Assembly (NCBI GenBank): GCA_013042915.1
Contig: JABDPF010000007.1
Span: forward strand, 1 to 64,000
DNA length: 64,000 nucleotides
Direction: 5' to 3'
Origin: Lysobacterales bacterium
Lineage (GTDB): Bacteria > Pseudomonadota > Gammaproteobacteria > Xanthomonadales > SZUA-36
Shown: one piece after another, positions 19,180-29,005 of the stretch
Position numbering within the stretch: position 1 is the stretch's first letter
Layout: each line of letters begins with the position of its first letter
Made by a program: the position numbers and the translations under genes
The notes under the pieces: generated by a model
The model's input: the letters and a program-made list of their open reading frames with translations, nothing else
Told to the model about the DNA's origin: nothing
Databases searched by the model: none

Positions 19180-19243
19180 GCGCAACCGGGAAAATAAGGC
19201 CCGCGCGCCGGATGGCGAGCGGGCACCCTACAAGGAGAATAAC

Positions 19244-19879
19244 GTGGCAGTAGCAGTTCGAGGTCGTTCAACCATGGCATTGTATTCATCGGAAACCTCC
19301 CTGGATTGTCACCGGGTTCGTTTCGTCCTGGCCGAAAAAGGCATCAACGTGGACATCGTGAACATCTCGGCCGATGAATCCGCAGCCGCTGACCTGGCGG
19401 AATTGAATCCGTACAACGAAGCCCCGACGCTGGTCGACCGCGACCTGGTGCTATACGACGCCGGCGTCATCAACGATTACCTGGACGAGCGCTATCCTCA
19501 TCCCCCCCTGATGCCCGTGGACCCGGTATCTCGCGCCCAGTTGCGCCTGACACACCATCGCATCATCAAGGACTGGTATTCGCTTGCCTATGTGCTCGAA
19601 AGCGCCAGGGGCAAAGCTCGGGAGACAAAAGCCAAGCAGCTGAAAGAGGGCATCATCGCGGCAAACGAGCTGTTCCAGATGTCAGAGTTCGTGCTCAGCG
19701 ATGAGCTTAGCCTGGTCGACTGCACGCTGGGGCCGTTGTTGTGGCGCCTCCCGTTCTATGGTTTGAAGCTGGGCAAGCCCGGCGCCTCGGTCGAGGCCTA
19801 TGCGCACCGGATTTTTTCTCGGCCGTCTTTCAAGAGCAGCCTGACACAGGCTGAGCGCGACCTGGTCCTGCCCGCCTGA
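19244..19879 (+). CDS. sspA: Stringent starvation protein A
   Basis: Glutathione-S-transferase-fold protein that binds RNA polymerase and modulates transcription in stationary phase. 211 aa; the GTG start at 19244 has AAGGAG 7 nt upstream. N-terminal thioredoxin-like half (MALYSSETSLDCHRVRFVLAEKGINVDIVNI, NEAPTLVDRDLVLYDAGVINDYLDERYPHPPLMP) contains the PHPPL surface loop needed for SspA function. The petABC-sspAB order is conserved in this class. Confidence 0.95.
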   Translation: MAVAVRGRSTMALYSSETSLDCHRVRFVLAEKGINVDIVNISADESAAADLAELNPYNEAPTLVDRDLVLYDAGVINDYLDERYPHPPLMPVDPVSRAQLRLTHHRIIKDWYSLAYVLESARGKARETKAKQLKEGIIAANELFQMSEFVLSDELSLVDCTLGPLLWRLPFYGLKLGKPGASVEAYAHRIFSRPSFKSSLTQAERDLVLPA

Positions 19880-19889
19880 CTGCACGACC

Positions 19890-20291
19890 GTGTCAGAAGA
19901 AATGACCCCAAACCGGCCCTACCTGTTACGGGCCCTGTACGATTGGATCGGGGATAACGACATGACTCCGCACATCCTGGTCGACGCGGGTTTTCCCGGT
20001 GTTGAAGTTCCGGACCAGGCGGTGCAGAAAGGTAAGGTCATTCTGAATATTGACCAGGCGGCCGTTCGTGACCTCCAACTGGGTAACGATTGGCTGACCT
20101 TCAGCGCGCGGTTTTCGGGTCGATCTTTCAATGTTTCCGTTCCAGTCGAGGCTGTCCTGGCCATCTACTCCAAGGAAAACGGCCAGGGCATGATGTTCGC
20201 CCAGGAGGACGGCTCGGACTCCCCCGAGGACCCGGACGGCGGTCCCGGCCCGAACATGCCACGCCGCCCGCATCTCACGGTCGTCAAGTAA
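19890..20291 (+). CDS. sspB: ClpXP adaptor SspB
   Basis: 133-aa adaptor that tethers ssrA-tagged proteins and the RseA fragment to ClpXP. Globular domain RPYLLRALYDWIGDNDMTPHILVDA...FSARFSGRSFNVSVPVEAVLAIYSKENGQGMMF (residues about 8-110), an acidic Pro/Gly linker, and the C-terminal ClpX-binding tail RPHLTVVK. Start could be GTG at 19890 or ATG at 19902. With DegS nearby, the set matches the sigma-E proteolysis cascade, though anti-sigma genes are absent here. Confidence 0.95.
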   Translation: MSEEMTPNRPYLLRALYDWIGDNDMTPHILVDAGFPGVEVPDQAVQKGKVILNIDQAAVRDLQLGNDWLTFSARFSGRSFNVSVPVEAVLAIYSKENGQGMMFAQEDGSDSPEDPDGGPGPNMPRRPHLTVVK

Positions 20292-20350
20292 GCCCGATTC
20301 CCGGCGCGGCGAAAAGTTCTACTTCCGGAAGCATGTGAGGTTCCGAACCC

Positions 20351-20468
20351 GGTCCGGGGGGGTGTATACCCCTTTCCAGGGGACGCTCGGGCACGTCCGT
20401 GTGGCGCTCGGTCTGAGCCCGTCCAGGGCTCATACGCCCCTGGAAAGGGGTATACACCCCCCCGGACC
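20351..20468. repeat. Palindromic element copy A (118 bp)
   Basis: Perfect 32-bp inverted repeat: left arm 20351-20382, right arm 20437-20468, with a 54-nt centre. The centre holds a second hairpin, TGAGCCC-GTCCA-GGGCTCA (20414-20432). Arms contain the family core GTATACCCCTTTCCAGGGG. It lies between the converging 3' ends of sspB and the DUF3301 gene. Related copies are at 31346, 31519 and 48207. Confidence 0.95.
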
Positions 20469-20513
20469 TGGCTTTCGCCGCGCGTGGGTAGCCGATAACG
20501 GTTTTCGCCGCGC

Positions 20514-20840
20514 CTAGAGGTGTTCGATCAGCGGGCCTTCCGACGTTTCTATGACGATCACCGGGCGGTGGCCCGGGGCGAGCAGGACGACGCCGCCGTG
20601 GTTGAGGATGCCCTGGTGCGCGAAATCGAAGCGGTACTTGAGCCCCCAGGCGTTGACCGGATCTTCCTTGCGCAGCTGGATGGAGTCGAGCATGACCGTG
20701 TCGTCCATCAGCACCAACCCATGGTGCTTGCAGGTAGCGGCGGCGGCTGCCCGCGCCAGTTCCTTGCCTTTCAGAAGCCGCCACCAGGCGACGCCGGCAC
20801 TGCCCAGAACGACCAGTAGCAGGAGCCCGGTAATGCTCAC
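20514..20840 (-). CDS. DUF3301 family small membrane protein
   Basis: 108 aa with one N-terminal membrane helix ([24 protein letters not shown]) and a soluble domain typical of DUF3301 (ARAAAAATCKHHGLVLMDDTVMLDSIQLRKE...WGLKYRFDFAHQG). Function unknown. The GTG start overlaps the stop of the upstream Smr gene in a GTGA, which decides the start against longer readings and suggests coupled translation. Confidence 0.8.
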   Translation of the reverse strand: MSITGLLLLVVLGSAGVAWWRLLKGKELARAAAAATCKHHGLVLMDDTVMLDSIQLRKEDPVNAWGLKYRFDFAHQGILNHGGVVLLAPGHRPVIVIETSEGPLIEHL

Positions 20841-21373
20841 TTTCGAGAAACCGATGGCGCCGACAGCAGGACGTCGGTGGCCCCCGTGCCGCCATTGACG
20901 GGCAGGCACGAGGCGTAGGCCACGACCCGGGGGTGCTTGAACAGGATGCGGTTGGTGAGAATTTTCAAACGGGGTTGGGCTCGGGAGCGCAGGCCCTTAC
21001 CGTGAATGATGCGGATGCAGCCGTACCCACGGCCCAGCGCGTTGTCGATAAAATCAAGCAGCACGCCGCGTGCGGTTTCGACATTCATGTGGTGAAGGTC
21101 AAGCGTGTCGGCGACGCTGAAGTGGCCCCGCCGAAGACGCCGCAGCATTTTTGACGGATAGCCTGGCTTGAGCCAGAGCAACTCTTCCCCCGTTTCCACC
21201 GTGTCCAGGTTCGATAGGTCCATCAGTTCCCGCAGGACTTCCCGGTCATCGCGCGCCTGCTGAATGGCCCGCGGTGGCGTCCTGGCGGGCGACGGCTCGA
21301 TTCGCCCATCGCCGGGCAGCGGCGTGACGTCGGCCATTGCATCGCGGAAAATTTCGTTGTCGCCTTTTTTCAT
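20837..21373 (-). CDS. Smr domain protein
   Basis: 178 aa. The C-terminal Smr (MutS2-like) domain spans about residues 88-165: [39 protein letters not shown], with the LDxHxxxxxxA and HGKG signatures of nuclease-competent Smr domains. The N-terminal part ([11 protein letters not shown]...) matches stand-alone SmrA/YdaL proteins. Probable RNA/DNA endonuclease; the biological role is not established. Confidence 0.87.
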   Translation of the reverse strand: MKKGDNEIFRDAMADVTPLPGDGRIEPSPARTPPRAIQQARDDREVLRELMDLSNLDTVETGEELLWLKPGYPSKMLRRLRRGHFSVADTLDLHHMNVETARGVLLDFIDNALGRGYGCIRIIHGKGLRSRAQPRLKILTNRILFKHPRVVAYASCLPVNGGTGATDVLLSAPSVSRK

Positions 21374-21384
21374 TGCGGGACTCG

Positions 21385-21413
21385 TTTCAGTCGGACTGCC
21401 CAGGCTTTACAAT
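21385..21413 (+). promoter_or_regulatory. Promoter candidate for the surE operon
   Basis: TTTCAG (21385-21390), 17-bp spacer, TACAAT (21408-21413). The start near 21420 would leave a 22-nt leader containing the GGAGAGGA ribosome site of surE. Confidence 0.5.
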
Positions 21414-21441
21414 AACGCATTCTGGTTTGCCTGGAGAGGAC

Positions 21442-22218
21442 ATGCATTTTCTGGTCAGCAATGACGATGGGATCGAGGCGCGGGGTATTCAAGTCCTTTT
21501 CGGCCGCCTGCGTGAACTGGGCAAAGTGACCCTGGTCGCACCCGATACCAATCGAAGCGGCGCCAGCAATTCACTGACGCTTGATTCGCCGGTGCGCATC
21601 GACGAAATCGGCGAGAGAACCTACCGCGTTCGAGGCACGCCGACCGACTGTGTTCACATTGCCCTGACTGGTTTGCTGGAGAAGGACCCGGATATCGTGG
21701 TCTCGGGTATCAACGCGGGTGCCAACCTGGGCGACGACGTGATTTATTCCGGTACAGTGGCTGCCGCCATGGAAGGGCGGTTCCTCGGCTTGCCTGCGAT
21801 CGCCGTCTCGCTGGTCTTCAATGATCGCCCCAAACACTTCGAAACGGCGGCTGAGGCCGTGGCCCTGATGGTGGAACGGCTACGTTCCGATCCGCTGCCG
21901 GCAGACACGATTCTGAACATCAACGTGCCGGACATTCCCTGGGCTGACGTCAGGGGTTTCGAGGTGACACGCCTGGGACATCGCCATCGGGCGGAGCCGG
22001 TGATCAAGATGGACGACCCGCGCGGGCGCCCGATGTACTGGATCGGCCAGGCCGGTGAAGGGGACGACGCCGGGCCGGGCACCGATTTCGACGCCGTGGC
22101 ACGGGGTTTTATTTCGGTCACCCCCATCCACGTCGATCTCACCCGCTACCAGGCGCTGGACCAGGTGTCCGGATGGGTGTCGGAAATTGCCACGGGTCGA
22201 TCCGGAGGCGATGCATGA
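21442..22218 (+). CDS. surE: 5'/3'-nucleotidase SurE
   Basis: Metal-dependent nucleoside monophosphatase (258 aa) of stationary-phase survival. N-terminal metal site [28 protein letters not shown] (the conserved N/S/SN ligands), [12 protein letters not shown] and [28 protein letters not shown] preceded by GGAGAGGA; the long upstream reading is rejected. First gene of surE-pcm-yqaA-nlpD-rpoS. Confidence 0.97.
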   Translation: MHFLVSNDDGIEARGIQVLFGRLRELGKVTLVAPDTNRSGASNSLTLDSPVRIDEIGERTYRVRGTPTDCVHIALTGLLEKDPDIVVSGINAGANLGDDVIYSGTVAAAMEGRFLGLPAIAVSLVFNDRPKHFETAAEAVALMVERLRSDPLPADTILNINVPDIPWADVRGFEVTRLGHRHRAEPVIKMDDPRGRPMYWIGQAGEGDDAGPGTDFDAVARGFISVTPIHVDLTRYQALDQVSGWVSEIATGRSGGDA

Positions 22219-22904
22219 TCCATCGGCGCAAGCTCGAACCCTCTACCGGTGGCCGCGGGATGACCTCGCAGGGGACGCGCGACCGGCTGGTCAGGCGCCT
22301 GCGTGATCACGGTATCGCCGATGAGCGGGTGCTCGAAGCCATCGCAAACACGCCGCGCCACGCCTTTATCGACGAAGCTCTCTCCAGTCGCGCGTACGAG
22401 GATACCGCCCTGCCGATTGGTCTGGGGCAGACCATCTCGCAACCGTGGGTAGTGGCCCGAATGACCGAGGCGATGCTGGATGGCGGCACGCCCGAAAAAG
22501 TGCTGGAAGTCGGAACCGGTTCCGGCTACCAGGCTGCGGTTCTGTCCGCTCTCGTGTCACGGATATTCACCGTGGAGCGGGTGGAGGAACTGCTCAAGCA
22601 GGCGCGGCGGCGGTTTCACAAGCTGAAATTGAAGAATATCTACACTCGTCATGCGGACGGCCACCTGGGCTGGCCCAGCCAGGCTCCTTTCGATGGCATT
22701 CTGGTGACGGCCGCAGCCAGTGCACTGCCCATCGAGTTGGTGGCCCAGTTGAAAGAAGGCGCGGTGATGGTCGTTCCGGTAGCGCGGGGCGGCATGCAGC
22801 GGCTGTTGGCCGTGCGGAGAACCGAAGACGGTTACGACGAGGAGGACTTGGGCGGGGTCATCTTCGTTCCGCTGCTCGCCGGCCTGGCAAAGGCTGAACG
22901 TTGA
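22215..22904 (+). CDS. pcm: Protein-L-isoaspartate O-methyltransferase
   Basis: SAM-dependent repair enzyme (229 aa) that methylates isoaspartyl residues. [38 protein letters not shown] is the substrate-side signature; [19 protein letters not shown] is SAM motif [32 protein letters not shown] covers motifs II and III. ATG overlaps the surE stop (ATGA). Confidence 0.96.
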   Translation: MIHRRKLEPSTGGRGMTSQGTRDRLVRRLRDHGIADERVLEAIANTPRHAFIDEALSSRAYEDTALPIGLGQTISQPWVVARMTEAMLDGGTPEKVLEVGTGSGYQAAVLSALVSRIFTVERVEELLKQARRRFHKLKLKNIYTRHADGHLGWPSQAPFDGILVTAAASALPIELVAQLKEGAVMVVPVARGGMQRLLAVRRTEDGYDEEDLGGVIFVPLLAGLAKAER

Positions 22905-23512
22905 TGACGCCCAGGCAGCCCGGCGTGTTCCAGCGGCTCTACGATCGCATGTTGGCCTGGTCCGGCCATCCGCGCGCTCCTTCCATTCTCTGCGGCCTCA
23001 GTTTTGCCGAGTCGAGTTTTTTCCCGATACCGCCGGACGTCATGCTCGCGCCCATGTGCCTTGCTCGGCCGGCCAAGGCCTGGTGGCTGGCGACCATTTG
23101 CACGCTGAGCTCGGTTGCCGGCGGCATGTTGGGGTACCTGATTGGACGCGCGGCGTTCCACTGGATCGAACCCTGGTTGATGGCCTCGTCCTACGCGGAT
23201 GTCTTTCTCTCGGCCGTGGCTTCGTTTGAGCAGTATGGTGCGGCCTATATACTGCTGGCCGGGTTCACGCCAATTCCTTACAAGGTTTTTACGATAAGCG
23301 CGGGCGTGGTCGGTATGCCGGTGATGCCTTTCATAGGCGGGTCCCTGGCTGGGCGAGGCGGCCGGTTTTTCCTGGTGGCGGGCCTGATTCGGTTGATGGG
23401 GGACCGTGCCGCTGAGCGTCTGCGCCTGTGGATCGACCTGATCGGCTGGATCGTCCTGGCGCTGGCGGGTATCTTGTCGGTCCTATGGTATTTCTCAAGG
23501 GGTGCAGGTTGA
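22904..23512 (+). CDS. YqaA/DedA-like VTT-domain membrane protein
   Basis: 202 aa with a SNARE-associated (VTT/DedA) core: LSFAESSFFPIPPDVMLAPMCLA, TICTLSSVAGGMLGYLIGRAAF, GAAYILLAGFTPIPYKVFTISAGVVGM and a terminal helix WIVLALAGILSVLWYF. Such proteins move or help insert lipids; the YqaA subgroup has no firm function but is regularly found between pcm and nlpD. The ATG overlaps the pcm stop, and the end overlaps the nlpD start by one base. Confidence 0.88.
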   Translation: MTPRQPGVFQRLYDRMLAWSGHPRAPSILCGLSFAESSFFPIPPDVMLAPMCLARPAKAWWLATICTLSSVAGGMLGYLIGRAAFHWIEPWLMASSYADVFLSAVASFEQYGAAYILLAGFTPIPYKVFTISAGVVGMPVMPFIGGSLAGRGGRFFLVAGLIRLMGDRAAERLRLWIDLIGWIVLALAGILSVLWYFSRGAG

Positions 23513-24369
23513 TGCGCATCATTCAGATCATGGTCCTGGTCCTGCTGGCTGTCTCGCTGGGCGCCTGCAACAAGACGTTGGCGCCAGTGGAGGACCGCAG
23601 CACCGCGCGAATCGGGCAGGCCATTCCTTCGAGTGGGTATTACCGGGTCAAGCGCGGTGACTCCCTGCATGCCATCGCATTCAACTACGGCCTCGACTGG
23701 CGTGACATCGCGCGCTGGAATGATATTCGCACGCCCTACGTGATCCACCCCGACCAGACGTTGCGGCTGTCTGCCGAAAAACCCCGTGCTGCAGTGACCA
23801 CGCGGCCGGCCGGGCCACCGCCCACTGTCTCAGAGCGGGCGGTTGAGCGATCTCCGGCAGCATCCACCCCACGCCCCGCAGAAACCCCGCCGGCCGCCAC
23901 GTCATCACGACCTGTCGCCTCGACGGGCACTTCGCCCGCGTCGTCTCCCCCGAAGACGCCAACCGGGAAGCCGTCGACCGGCGCCACGACCGCGGATCCG
24001 TCACATTGGCTCTGGCCGGTGGAGGGCCGCCTGTTGAGTTCGTTCAAGGCGGGCGACCCCACGCGCAACGGAATCGAGATCTCGGGCACCGAGGGACAGG
24101 CGATACGCGCTTCTGCTGCGGGCGAGGTGGTTTACAGCGGCAGTGGGCTGATCGGCTACGGCGAGTTGATTATCGTGAAGCACAGCGACCGCATGCTGAG
24201 CGCTTACGCACACAATCGAACGAGACTCGTTGCCGAAGGCCAGGCCGTCTCGGCGGGTGAGAAAATCGCTGAGATGGGGCGGGATGAGCGCAATCGAGCC
24301 CTCCTGCACTTCGAAATCCGAAGAAACGGGACGCCGCAGGACCCCATGAAATATCTTTCCAAACGGTAA
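23512..24369 (+). CDS. nlpD: NlpD-type lipoprotein, amidase activator
   Basis: 285-aa outer-membrane lipoprotein. Signal with lipobox LLAVSLGAC (Cys at residue 19), LysM domain (YYRVKRGDSLHAIAFNYGLDWRDIARWN), a Pro/Ser/Thr-rich linker, and a C-terminal LytM domain (WPVEGRLLSSFKAGDPTRNGIEISG...LLHFEIRRNGTPQDPMKYL). The metallopeptidase ligands are replaced (NGIEIS where HGxDIA is usual, LHFE where HLHFE is usual), so it should activate an amidase such as AmiC rather than cut peptidoglycan. Directly upstream of rpoS. Confidence 0.93.
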   Translation: MRIIQIMVLVLLAVSLGACNKTLAPVEDRSTARIGQAIPSSGYYRVKRGDSLHAIAFNYGLDWRDIARWNDIRTPYVIHPDQTLRLSAEKPRAAVTTRPAGPPPTVSERAVERSPAASTPRPAETPPAATSSRPVASTGTSPASSPPKTPTGKPSTGATTADPSHWLWPVEGRLLSSFKAGDPTRNGIEISGTEGQAIRASAAGEVVYSGSGLIGYGELIIVKHSDRMLSAYAHNRTRLVAEGQAVSAGEKIAEMGRDERNRALLHFEIRRNGTPQDPMKYLSKR

Positions 24370-24404
24370 CTGCCACTACAAGAACATCGTCATTGCCATG
24401 ATCC

Positions 24405-24475
24405 GTGTCAATTAATTAAGATTTTTTCTGCAAGTTGTGCTAATTTAATTAGTCTATCTTGCGGGTTTTTTTTAT
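24405..24475. promoter_or_regulatory. AT-rich rpoS upstream region with a small palindrome
   Basis: A sharply AT-rich patch inside GC-rich DNA, containing TTAATTAA and the palindrome CTAATTTAATTAG (24440-24452). It sits 70-140 bp before rpoS. No good -35/-10 pair is visible. In relatives, the main rpoS promoter lies inside nlpD, so this may be an operator, leader element or second promoter. Confidence 0.4.
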
Positions 24476-24545
24476 GTCGTTTTCGGTAAACCGGAGTGGG
24501 TAAGAGCAAGATAGTTCCGGGACTAAGCGTGGTTTCACGTGAGGA

Positions 24546-25502
24546 GTGGGGGGAGTGAGAGAGAGTCATTCCGGAGGGCAGAAGGATTCCGCCACCGTAG
24601 AGTCACCAGGGAAGACGTCGCGTCCTGCGACACGCAAGAAGGTGCCCGCGGGAAACGGCAGGGCGGCCGTCAGTCATGACGTCACGCGCATTTATCTCAG
24701 CGAAATCGGCCGTTCCAGGCTGCTGACGGCCGAGGAAGAAATTCAATTGAGCCTGGCGGCCCGCGGCGGTTGCCTGGCCAGCCGCCAGCGAATGATCGAA
24801 TCCAACCTCCGCCTCGTCGTCAACGTGGCGAGAGCCTATGTAAAGCGGGGCCTGCCGCTTCTGGACCTGGTCGAAGAGGGTAATCTCGGCCTGATTCGTG
24901 CGGTTGAAAAGTTCGATCCCGAACGAGGTTGCCGCTTCTCAACATACGCCACCTGGTGGATTCGGCAGTCCGTCGAGCGGGCGATCATGAACCAGTGTCG
25001 GACCGTTCGTCTTCCAATACACATTATCCGCGAGCTGACCGTCTACCTGCGCACGTCTCGTGAGCTCGAGCAACGCACCAATCGCCGTCCCACCCCGGTC
25101 GAGGTCGCCAGGGAACTCGATATTCCCGCAGAGAACGTCGAACGTCTCTTCAGCCTGAGCGAGCCGACTTCATCGGCGGACGAACCGATTGGCAACGACC
25201 CGGGTCGTTCTGTGATGGATTCCATTGCCGACGAGCACTGCCGTAATCCCGAGTCCGAATACGCCGGGGATGCCGCCGGTCGCCTCCTGTCCACCTGGTT
25301 GGGCCAATTACCGACACAACAACGCGACGTCATGCTGCATCGCTTCGGCCTGGACGGGCATGGCCGCAAAACGCTCGAAGAGGTGGGCAAGTTGTTGGGC
25401 GTCACGCGCGAACGGGTCCGGCAGGTTCAGTTGGCCGCGCTGGCCAAATTGAAAGACATCTCCCGAAGCGAGGGCTACCGGGAATTCCCCTACATGGATT
25501 GA
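24546..25502 (+). CDS. rpoS: RNA polymerase sigma factor RpoS
   Basis: Stationary-phase/general-stress sigma factor, 318 aa. Region 1.2 (DVTRIYLSEIGRSRLLTAEEEIQL), region 2 (MIESNLRLVVNVARAYVKRGLPLLDLVEEGNLGLIRAVEKFDPERGCRFSTYATWWIRQSVERAIMNQ), region 3 (RELEQRTNRRPTPVEVARELDIP) and region 4 (QQRDVMLHRFGLDGHGRKTLEEVGKLLGVTRERVRQVQ). Its position after nlpD distinguishes it from RpoD/RpoH. No ATG is available; GTG at 24546 or 24555 is the start and neither has an ideal Shine-Dalgarno spacing. Confidence 0.95.
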   Translation: MGGVRESHSGGQKDSATVESPGKTSRPATRKKVPAGNGRAAVSHDVTRIYLSEIGRSRLLTAEEEIQLSLAARGGCLASRQRMIESNLRLVVNVARAYVKRGLPLLDLVEEGNLGLIRAVEKFDPERGCRFSTYATWWIRQSVERAIMNQCRTVRLPIHIIRELTVYLRTSRELEQRTNRRPTPVEVARELDIPAENVERLFSLSEPTSSADEPIGNDPGRSVMDSIADEHCRNPESEYAGDAAGRLLSTWLGQLPTQQRDVMLHRFGLDGHGRKTLEEVGKLLGVTRERVRQVQLAALAKLKDISRSEGYREFPYMD

Positions 25503-25546
25503 GGATTCTCTGTCGATGCCCGGGGCTTGGGCAATCGCGCGGCGCA

Positions 25547-25567
25547 TCATTTGGCGGCGCCGAATGA
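25547..25567. terminator. Hairpin between convergent rpoS and DUF498 gene
   Basis: TCATTTGGC pairs with GCCGAATGA (one G-T pair) around a 3-nt loop. No T run follows on either side, so intrinsic termination is uncertain. Confidence 0.3.
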
Positions 25568-25590
25568 CGACGCGTCCTTTGCAGCTGCGT

Positions 25591-25962
25591 TCAGTCCTGG
25601 ATCAGGGCGGCGACGACGTTTCGCTTTTCGGACAGAAGGACGTTGAAGGTTCGGCAGGCGGCCGGCGTGGTCATTGTTTCCAGCCCGATGCCACGCTCAT
25701 AAAATCTCATCAGCAGCTTGGGTTCGGGAAACACATGCTCGGCTCCCGTGCCGAGCACCACGATTTCGGGTTCGAGGGCTAAAATTGGTTCGAGATGAGA
25801 CTCGTCTAAGGCGTCTACCGATCGTACCGGCCAGTCGGATACCAGTTTCTCCCCGGACAATACCAGGCTGTACGGGTACACCGTGTTGGTCACGGTAATG
25901 CCCTCGGGCCCGAAGGAGCGGACGAAATAAGTGTCGTCAGGTTTGTGCAGGGTGAGGTCCAT
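25591..25962 (-). CDS. Mth938-like (DUF498) domain protein
   Basis: 123-aa single-domain protein of the Mth938/NDUFAF3 family: ITVTNTVYPYSLVLSGEKLVSDWPV, LEPEIVVLGTGAEHVFPEPKLLMRFYERGIGLETMTTPAACRTFNVLLSEKRNVVAALI. Mitochondrial relatives assist complex I assembly; the bacterial role is unknown. The ATG at 25962 marks the start of homology; upstream codons in frame are the shadow of yhbY. Lies 8 bp after yhbY. Confidence 0.85.
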   Translation of the reverse strand: MDLTLHKPDDTYFVRSFGPEGITVTNTVYPYSLVLSGEKLVSDWPVRSVDALDESHLEPILALEPEIVVLGTGAEHVFPEPKLLMRFYERGIGLETMTTPAACRTFNVLLSEKRNVVAALIQD

Positions 25963-25970
25963 GGATCGGT

Positions 25971-26264
25971 CTACTCGGGAAGCTCCAGCACGGGCTTTTC
26001 GCGGTTTTGCCGGTAGAAACTCGCCACCTGCCCGATACGGTGCACGATTACCGCGCCGCAGGACCGCTCGATCTCTTCGATCCACCGATTGCGGGTTTCC
26101 CTGTCCGAGCGTAACTTGACCTTGACCAGCTCGTGGTGATCCAGGGCGGTTTCGAGCTCGGACATCACGTTCTCGCTCAGGCCTTTGTCCGCCACGGTCA
26201 CAACCGGCTGCAGTGAATGCGTGAGGCCCCTGAGGTGCCGCCGCTGGCGGTTATTGAGTGTCAT
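25971..26264 (-). CDS. yhbY: YhbY/CRM-domain RNA-binding protein
   Basis: 97 aa, identical in length to E. coli YhbY, which binds pre-50S ribosomal particles. CRM-domain residues: LNNRQRRHLRGLTHSLQPVVTVADKGLSENVMSELETALDHHELVKVKL with the GLSENV turn (GxxG-like). Divergent from rlmE, as in E. coli. Confidence 0.93.
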   Translation of the reverse strand: MTLNNRQRRHLRGLTHSLQPVVTVADKGLSENVMSELETALDHHELVKVKLRSDRETRNRWIEEIERSCGAVIVHRIGQVASFYRQNREKPVLELPE

Positions 26265-26336
26265 ATTGCTGATTCGCTGTGGCAAACTGGTAACGTTCCG
26301 TGGTTGCGGATTCTAACACGAGGGCATCGGTCAGAT

Positions 26337-26960
26337 ATGGGGAAGAGCAAGAGCAGCAGGCGTTGGCTCAACGAGCACTTTGACGACCACTATGTCCGCC
26401 TGGCGCAGCAGCAGGGACTGCGCTCGCGTTCGGCGTTCAAACTGCTCGAGCTCCAGGAAAAGTACCGGCTGATCAAGCCGGGCATGACGATTGTGGACCT
26501 CGGCGCCGCTCCGGGCGGTTGGTGCCAGGTCGTGCAACCCCTGGTCGGGGCATCCGGCAGGGTCATCGGCCTGGATATTCTGGAGATGGAACCGCTGCAT
26601 GGTGTCGACTTCATCTGCGGCGATTTCACCGAGGATGAGCCACTGGCAGTGCTGGAAGAGATGCTGGGCGGCGCCAAGGCCGATCTTGTGTTGTCCGACA
26701 TGGCCCCCAATATGAGTGGCATGGCCGCGATTGACCAGGCCAAGGCCATGTACCTCGCCGAGCTCGCGTTAGAATTTGTGCGCGAACATTTGAAACCGGG
26801 CGGAGCGTACGTGGTCAAATTGTTTCAAGGCACCGATTTTGATCACTATGTGCGCGAAGTCAGGAGCCTGTTCGACAAGGTGCAGGTGAAGAAACCGAAA
26901 GCTTCACGCCCGCGCAGCAGAGAGGTGTACCTGCTGGCCCGTGGCCACCGTATGGAATAG
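26337..26960 (+). CDS. rlmE: 23S rRNA (uridine-2552-2'-O) methyltransferase RlmE
   Basis: 207-aa FtsJ-family enzyme methylating U2552 in the 50S A-loop. SAM motif VDLGAAPGGWCQV; catalytic K-D-K-E tetrad: Lys in RSRSAFKLLELQ, Asp in LVLSDMAPNMSG, Lys in GGAYVVKLFQG, Glu in SREVYLLARG. The ATG at 26337 starts homology. Followed by ftsH 30 bp downstream, a conserved pair. Confidence 0.96.
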   Translation: MGKSKSSRRWLNEHFDDHYVRLAQQQGLRSRSAFKLLELQEKYRLIKPGMTIVDLGAAPGGWCQVVQPLVGASGRVIGLDILEMEPLHGVDFICGDFTEDEPLAVLEEMLGGAKADLVLSDMAPNMSGMAAIDQAKAMYLAELALEFVREHLKPGGAYVVKLFQGTDFDHYVREVRSLFDKVQVKKPKASRPRSREVYLLARGHRME

Positions 26961-26990
26961 AGTGAACGTGGTAAAACCGAGGAAGATGAT

Positions 26991-28925
<1,935 letters not shown>

Positions 28926-28929
28926 CCAC

Positions 28930-28957
28930 AGCAGGGCCGCCGCAGGGCGGCCCTGCT
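28930..28957 (+). terminator. Strong hairpin after ftsH
   Basis: A perfect 12-bp GC-rich stem (AGCAGGGCCGCC / GGCGGCCCTGCT) with a GCAG loop, 4 bp after the ftsH stop. No T tract follows, so it may be a terminator, pause or mRNA 3'-end stabiliser before glmM. Confidence 0.45.
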
Positions 28958-29005
28958 AATTGTAGCCACCGGGACAATCCGTGCCGGTGGCGGTAAAATC
29001 CCCGC

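Noticed and set aside
20284-20895. 203-codon minus-strand ORF across the palindrome
   Set aside because: Runs through palindrome copy A and out of frame over the DUF3301 gene. Its apparent similarity to the ORF at 47848-48318 comes only from the shared repeat.
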